From Xanthobacteraceae bacterium (GTDB lineage: Bacteria > Pseudomonadota > Alphaproteobacteria > Rhizobiales > Xanthobacteraceae): a DNA stretch of 9,230 nucleotides. The stretch is taken from NCBI GenBank assembly GCA_030040825.1, contig JASHSY010000399.1, positions 1-9,230 of the forward strand, written 5' to 3'. A program made the position numbers and the translations under genes. Below are positions 7,402 to 9,230 of this stretch, in pieces. Each line of letters starts with the position of its first letter. Positions within the stretch are counted from its first letter, which is position 1. The notes under the pieces were generated by a model. The model saw only the letters and a program-made list of their open reading frames with translations. It made no database searches and was not told where the DNA came from.

Positions 7402-7417
7402 GCAAGGAGCGTGCCAA
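7402..7417 (-). promoter_or_regulatory. Sigma-54 (RpoN) promoter for urtA operon
   Basis: Read on the minus strand, the sequence is TTGGCACGCTCCTTGC. It matches the sigma-54 consensus YTGGCACG-N4-TTGC at every defined position, with the -24 GG at 7415-7414 and the -12 GC at 7403-7402, ten bases apart as required. Transcription should begin near 7391, leaving an untranslated leader of about 50 bases before the urtA ATG at 7338. Sigma-54 promoters need an activator; for urea uptake that is normally NtrC under nitrogen limitation. The motif is seen directly; its use is inferred from the match, orientation and position. Confidence 0.85.
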
Positions 7418-7434
7418 TCCCCGATAGATGCTAA

Positions 7435-7492
7435 AGCACTGGTTTTGCGATGATATTTATACTGGTGCTCAACTTTGCGCAGTGCTGTGCGC
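7435..7492. promoter_or_regulatory. Candidate activator (NtrC-like) binding region
   Basis: Upstream of the sigma-54 promoter are two inverted repeats built from NtrC-like half-sites: AGCAC (7435-7439) with GTGCT (7465-7469), and GCGCA (7477-7481) with TGCGC (7488-7492) around GTGCTG. Their centres lie about 60 and 93 bp upstream of the predicted start. Neither has the exact TGC-N11-GCA spacing of the standard NtrC site; the nearest is TGC-N10-GCA at 7466-7481. The location is right for an enhancer, but the identity of the protein is a guess. Confidence 0.4.
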
Positions 7493-7636
7493 CCATTTTG
7501 AATCCGATTCCGGTGGAAGCGCCGCCCAATCCTTAGGCTGTCACCTCAAAAGCCCCTTAAAATCCGTGTTCATTTTTTAGGCATACCGACCCTCGGCAGC
7601 GTTTGACGCAGAGCCGCAGGGTACGCTTCGATGCTC

Positions 7637-7656
7637 GATCGAACCTTGAATCGATC
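7637..7656. promoter_or_regulatory. 20-bp dyad, candidate operator of the aromatic-CoA operon
   Basis: GATCGA (7637-7642) and TCGATC (7651-7656) are perfect inverted arms separated by eight bases. The dyad ends 12 bp before the ATG of the thioesterase gene, where a bound repressor or activator could control the plus-strand operon. The size is compatible with a dimeric regulator such as a TetR- or MarR-type protein, but GATC-rich dyads also occur by chance. No regulator gene is visible in the window. Confidence 0.3.
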
Positions 7657-7668
7657 CCTGGGGTGTTT

Positions 7669-8091
7669 ATGCCAAACCTCGTCAGCCGCCGGCAATTCAC
7701 CGTCGAATGGGGCCATTGCGACCCAGCCGGCATCGTGTTCAACAGCCGGTTCTTCGAATTCTTCGATTGGGGTACGTGGATTCTTTTTGAAACCGCGTTG
7801 GGCGTGAAGCCGGAAAATCTGTCCGGCGCACTCGGCATCATCCTTCCATTGGTCGACGTCAGCGCGCGTTTTCTGGCGCCGGCCCGCTTCGGCGACGTTG
7901 TGGAACTCTATTCGGAGATCGGCGAGTTTCGCCGCTCGAGCTTCGACGTCGCACATCGCCTGACGATTTCCGGCGATCTGGCAGTCGAAGGCCGCGAGAG
8001 TCGCGTTTGGGCCAAACGCGATGCCACCAAACCATCCGGCATCAAGGCGCTGCCAATTCCCGACGACATCATCGCGCGTTTTCAAACATAG
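7669..8091 (+). CDS. 4-hydroxybenzoyl-CoA-type acyl-CoA thioesterase (hotdog fold)
   Basis: The 140-residue product is a single hotdog-fold thioesterase of the 4HBT family, about the size of the Pseudomonas CBS3 4-hydroxybenzoyl-CoA thioesterase. It would hydrolyse an aromatic or related acyl-CoA to the free acid and CoA in the cytoplasm. Near the N-terminus it carries WGHCDPAGIVFNSRFFEFFD, which aligns with GDCDPAGIVWYPNYHRWLD of the characterised enzyme; Asp18 corresponds to its catalytic aspartate. LVDVSARFLAPARFGDVVEL (about 62-81) and the RRSSFDVAHRL strand also fit. The ATG at 7669 has GGGG about five bases ahead; an in-frame TTG at 7603 would add 22 residues of low-complexity leader and is less likely. 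It precedes a 4-hydroxybenzoyl-CoA reductase operon by 66 bp, so a role in that pathway is likely, but the true substrate cannot be read from sequence. Confidence 0.85.
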   Translation: MPNLVSRRQFTVEWGHCDPAGIVFNSRFFEFFDWGTWILFETALGVKPENLSGALGIILPLVDVSARFLAPARFGDVVELYSEIGEFRRSSFDVAHRLTISGDLAVEGRESRVWAKRDATKPSGIKALPIPDDIIARFQT

Positions 8092-8113
8092 CGATTTGAA
8101 CGCAATGATGGAT

Positions 8114-8152
8114 GCTGATAAGAGGACGGCATAAATAAAAGCCGCTGATAAG
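8114..8152 (+). repeat. Pair of 9-bp direct repeats before hbaB
   Basis: GCTGATAAG occurs at 8114-8122 and again at 8144-8152, exactly 30 bp apart (close to three helical turns), in the 66-bp gap between the thioesterase gene and the reductase gamma gene. The second copy ends five bases before the ATG at 8158 and includes the only purine-rich stretch that could serve as its ribosome-binding site. It could be a small duplication or a paired protein site. No function is claimed. Confidence 0.45.
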
Positions 8153-8157
8153 CTCGT

Positions 8158-8640
8158 ATGGCGCGCATACTTCAGCTCACGCTCAACGGCCGCGCTCGCA
8201 GCGATGCGATATCTGAAAACGTGTTGTTGCTGGACTATTTGCGGGAAATCGTCGGCCTCACCGGCACGAAAACGGGCTGCGATGGCGGCGAATGCGGTGC
8301 CTGCACCGTGCTCGTTGACGACCAACCGAGGCTGTCATGTCTGACGCTCGCGGCGCTCGCTGACGGTCGTCGTGTCGACACGGTTGAATCGTTGGTCAGC
8401 GATGGTCGGCTTTCGGCCGTGCAGCGTGGATTTCACGAGAAGCTCGGCGCGCAATGTGGTTATTGCACGCCGGGATTTGTCATGGCGTCGGTGGGTCTGC
8501 TGCGCCGCAATCCGCAGCCGAACGAAGACGAAATTCGCGAAGCCCTGGGCAGCAATATCTGTCGCTGCACCGGCTACGTAAAAATCATCGAGGCGGTGAA
8601 ATACGCGGCGCAATTGCACGCGACGGGAGCCTCGCCGTGA
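8158..8640 (+). CDS. hbaB: 4-hydroxybenzoyl-CoA reductase gamma subunit, [2Fe-2S] protein
   Basis: This 160-residue protein is the iron-sulfur subunit of a xanthine-oxidase-family enzyme that carries electrons between the FAD subunit and the molybdenum centre. It has the plant-type [2Fe-2S] motif with Cys41, Cys46, Cys49 and Cys61 (GCDGGECGACTVLVDD), and the second cluster with Cys100, Cys103, Cys135 and Cys137 (GAQCGYCTPGF and NICRCTGY). All eight ligands are present. The N-terminus (LTLNGRAR, then LLLDYLREIVGLTGTK) is very close to the Thauera aromatica HcrC sequence as I remember it, closer than to generic xanthine dehydrogenase small subunits, which supports 4-hydroxybenzoyl-CoA reductase. 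The ATG at 8158 has a weak ribosome-binding site. The stop overlaps the next gene by four bases (GTGA). The symbol follows Rhodopseudomonas; hcrC is the Thauera name. A paralogue acting on another aromatic or heterocyclic substrate is possible. Confidence 0.85.
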   Translation: MARILQLTLNGRARSDAISENVLLLDYLREIVGLTGTKTGCDGGECGACTVLVDDQPRLSCLTLAALADGRRVDTVESLVSDGRLSAVQRGFHEKLGAQCGYCTPGFVMASVGLLRRNPQPNEDEIREALGSNICRCTGYVKIIEAVKYAAQLHATGASP

Positions 8641-9230
8641 ACGAAGCGGTCCCCGCCCACAATATTGGCGGCTATGTACCGCTGGTCGATGGACCCGAGA
8701 AGGTTTCCGGCCGCGCTAAATACACCGCCGATCTGATCGTTCCCGGCATGTTGGCGGGCCGCATTTACCGCAGCCCCTATTCGCACGCGGAAATCCTCGA
8801 GGTCGATGTCTCGGCGGCGGCGAAGCTGCCGGGCGTGATCGCGATCGTCACCGGCGCCGATTGCGACAAGGGTTTCGGCGTTCTGCCGATTGCCCGCAGC
8901 GAATATCCGCTGGCGCGCGATCGCGTGCGCTATTGCGGCGAGCCGGTCGCCGCGGTCGCTGCCGTGGACGATGCGACTGCGCGCGAAGCGGTGCGGCGGA
9001 TCAAGCTGAAGGTGCGCGAATTGCCGGCCTATCACACGGCGCAGGCGGCGCTGGCGCCGGATGCCATCGAGCTGCACCAGCATCGCCCGAAAAATATCGA
9101 GCGCGACGTCTTTTTCGAGCTCGGCGACGTGCAGGCGGCATTCGCCGCCTCCGATCTTGTGCGCGAGGTCACCTACAATTGCGCTGAGGTCTGTCAGAAC
9201 CAGATGGAGATGCACGCCGCAATCGCCGAT
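8637..9230 (+). CDS. hbaC: 4-hydroxybenzoyl-CoA reductase alpha (molybdenum) subunit, N-terminal part
   Basis: This is the first 198 codons of the large molybdopterin subunit, cut by the right edge; family members have about 760-780 residues. It starts at a GTG (8637-8639) overlapping the hbaB stop, with GGGAG at 8625-8629 seven bases upstream. The visible part covers the a/b hammerhead domain: PLVDGPEKVSGRAKYTADL (about 15-33), RSPYSHAEIL near 46-55, FGVLPIARSEYPLARDRVRY near 83-102, then GEPVAAVAAVDDATA. The segment AEVCQNQMEMHAAIAD at the end begins the molybdenum-binding domain. FGVLPIA-EYPLARD-VRY and LPAY closely follow Thauera HcrA as I recall it, which favours 4-hydroxybenzoyl-CoA reductase over xanthine dehydrogenase. 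Known enzymes remove the para-hydroxyl of 4-hydroxybenzoyl-CoA to give benzoyl-CoA. The FAD subunit gene is expected downstream. The active-site region is outside the window, so the substrate is inferred. Confidence 0.85.
   Translation, partial: MNEAVPAHNIGGYVPLVDGPEKVSGRAKYTADLIVPGMLAGRIYRSPYSHAEILEVDVSAAAKLPGVIAIVTGADCDKGFGVLPIARSEYPLARDRVRYCGEPVAAVAAVDDATAREAVRRIKLKVRELPAYHTAQAALAPDAIELHQHRPKNIERDVFFELGDVQAAFAASDLVREVTYNCAEVCQNQMEMHAAIAD

Larger units (their letters stand above)
7339..7668. promoter_or_regulatory. Divergent intergenic region between urea operon and aromatic-CoA operon
   Basis: This gene-free stretch of about 330 bp separates urtA (leftward) from the thioesterase gene (rightward). 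On the left it holds the urtA ribosome-binding site (7347-7352), a leader of roughly 50 bases and the sigma-54 promoter. The middle (7435-7492) is rich in GCAC/GTGC half-sites around an AT-rich patch (7450-7461). The right part (7493-7636) shows no convincing sigma-70 promoter, terminator or RNA structure to my eye, although the plus-strand operon must have its promoter there or overlapping the middle. A 20-bp dyad lies at 7637-7656. Short open frames here lack coding character. Confidence 0.7.

Noticed and set aside
7570..8325. Minus-strand open frame of 251 codons across the thioesterase and hbaB
   Set aside because: It is antisense to two genes with clear family motifs and crosses their intergenic gap; it has no recognisable domain.
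8574..9215. Minus-strand open frame of 213 codons opposite hbaC
   Set aside because: The plus strand encodes a clear HcrA-type N-terminus; the minus frame has no family features.

Overview
The window looks like chromosomal DNA from an alphaproteobacterium of the order Hyphomicrobiales, in or near the Bradyrhizobium/Rhodopseudomonas group. The evidence is high GC with GC-rich third codon positions, protein sequences close to that group, the urt-ure gene order, and two intergenic palindromic elements of the kind scattered through genomes of that group. The genus cannot be fixed from the sequence alone.

Positions 1-7338, minus strand: one long nitrogen-acquisition operon, read right to left as urtA-urtB-urtC-urtD-urtE-ureD-ureA-ureB. 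ureB runs off the left edge, so ureC and the ureEFG accessory genes probably lie beyond it. UrtA is the periplasmic urea-binding protein, UrtB and UrtC the membrane permeases, UrtD and UrtE the ATPases; UreD is a nickel-insertion chaperone, and UreA and UreB are small urease subunits. Together they import urea and hydrolyse it to ammonia and CO2. Three palindromic structures sit between genes of the operon: a perfect 11-bp stem-loop between urtA and urtB, a double-hairpin element between urtD and urtE, and a different double-hairpin element between ureA and ureB.

Positions 7339-7668: a divergent intergenic region of about 330 bp. On the minus strand it carries a full match to the sigma-54 (RpoN) -24/-12 promoter consensus (7402-7417) about 64 bp upstream of the urtA start. 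Behind it are clustered GCAC/GTGC half-sites that could bind an activator such as NtrC. This fits nitrogen-starvation control of the whole urea operon. On the plus-strand side, a 20-bp dyad lies just before the first gene.

Positions 7669-9230, plus strand: the start of an aromatic-acid operon. It encodes a hotdog-fold 4-hydroxybenzoyl-CoA-type thioesterase, the two-[2Fe-2S] gamma subunit of a 4-hydroxybenzoyl-CoA reductase (HbaB/HcrC type), and, overlapping it by 4 bp, the N-terminal 198 residues of the molybdenum alpha subunit (HcrA type), cut by the right edge.

Nothing here looks like a wholly new system. The points worth following up are the sigma-54 promoter, the hairpins placed inside the operon, the large periplasmic N-terminal domain of UrtB, and the pairing of a thioesterase with a reductase that could act on the same CoA ester.
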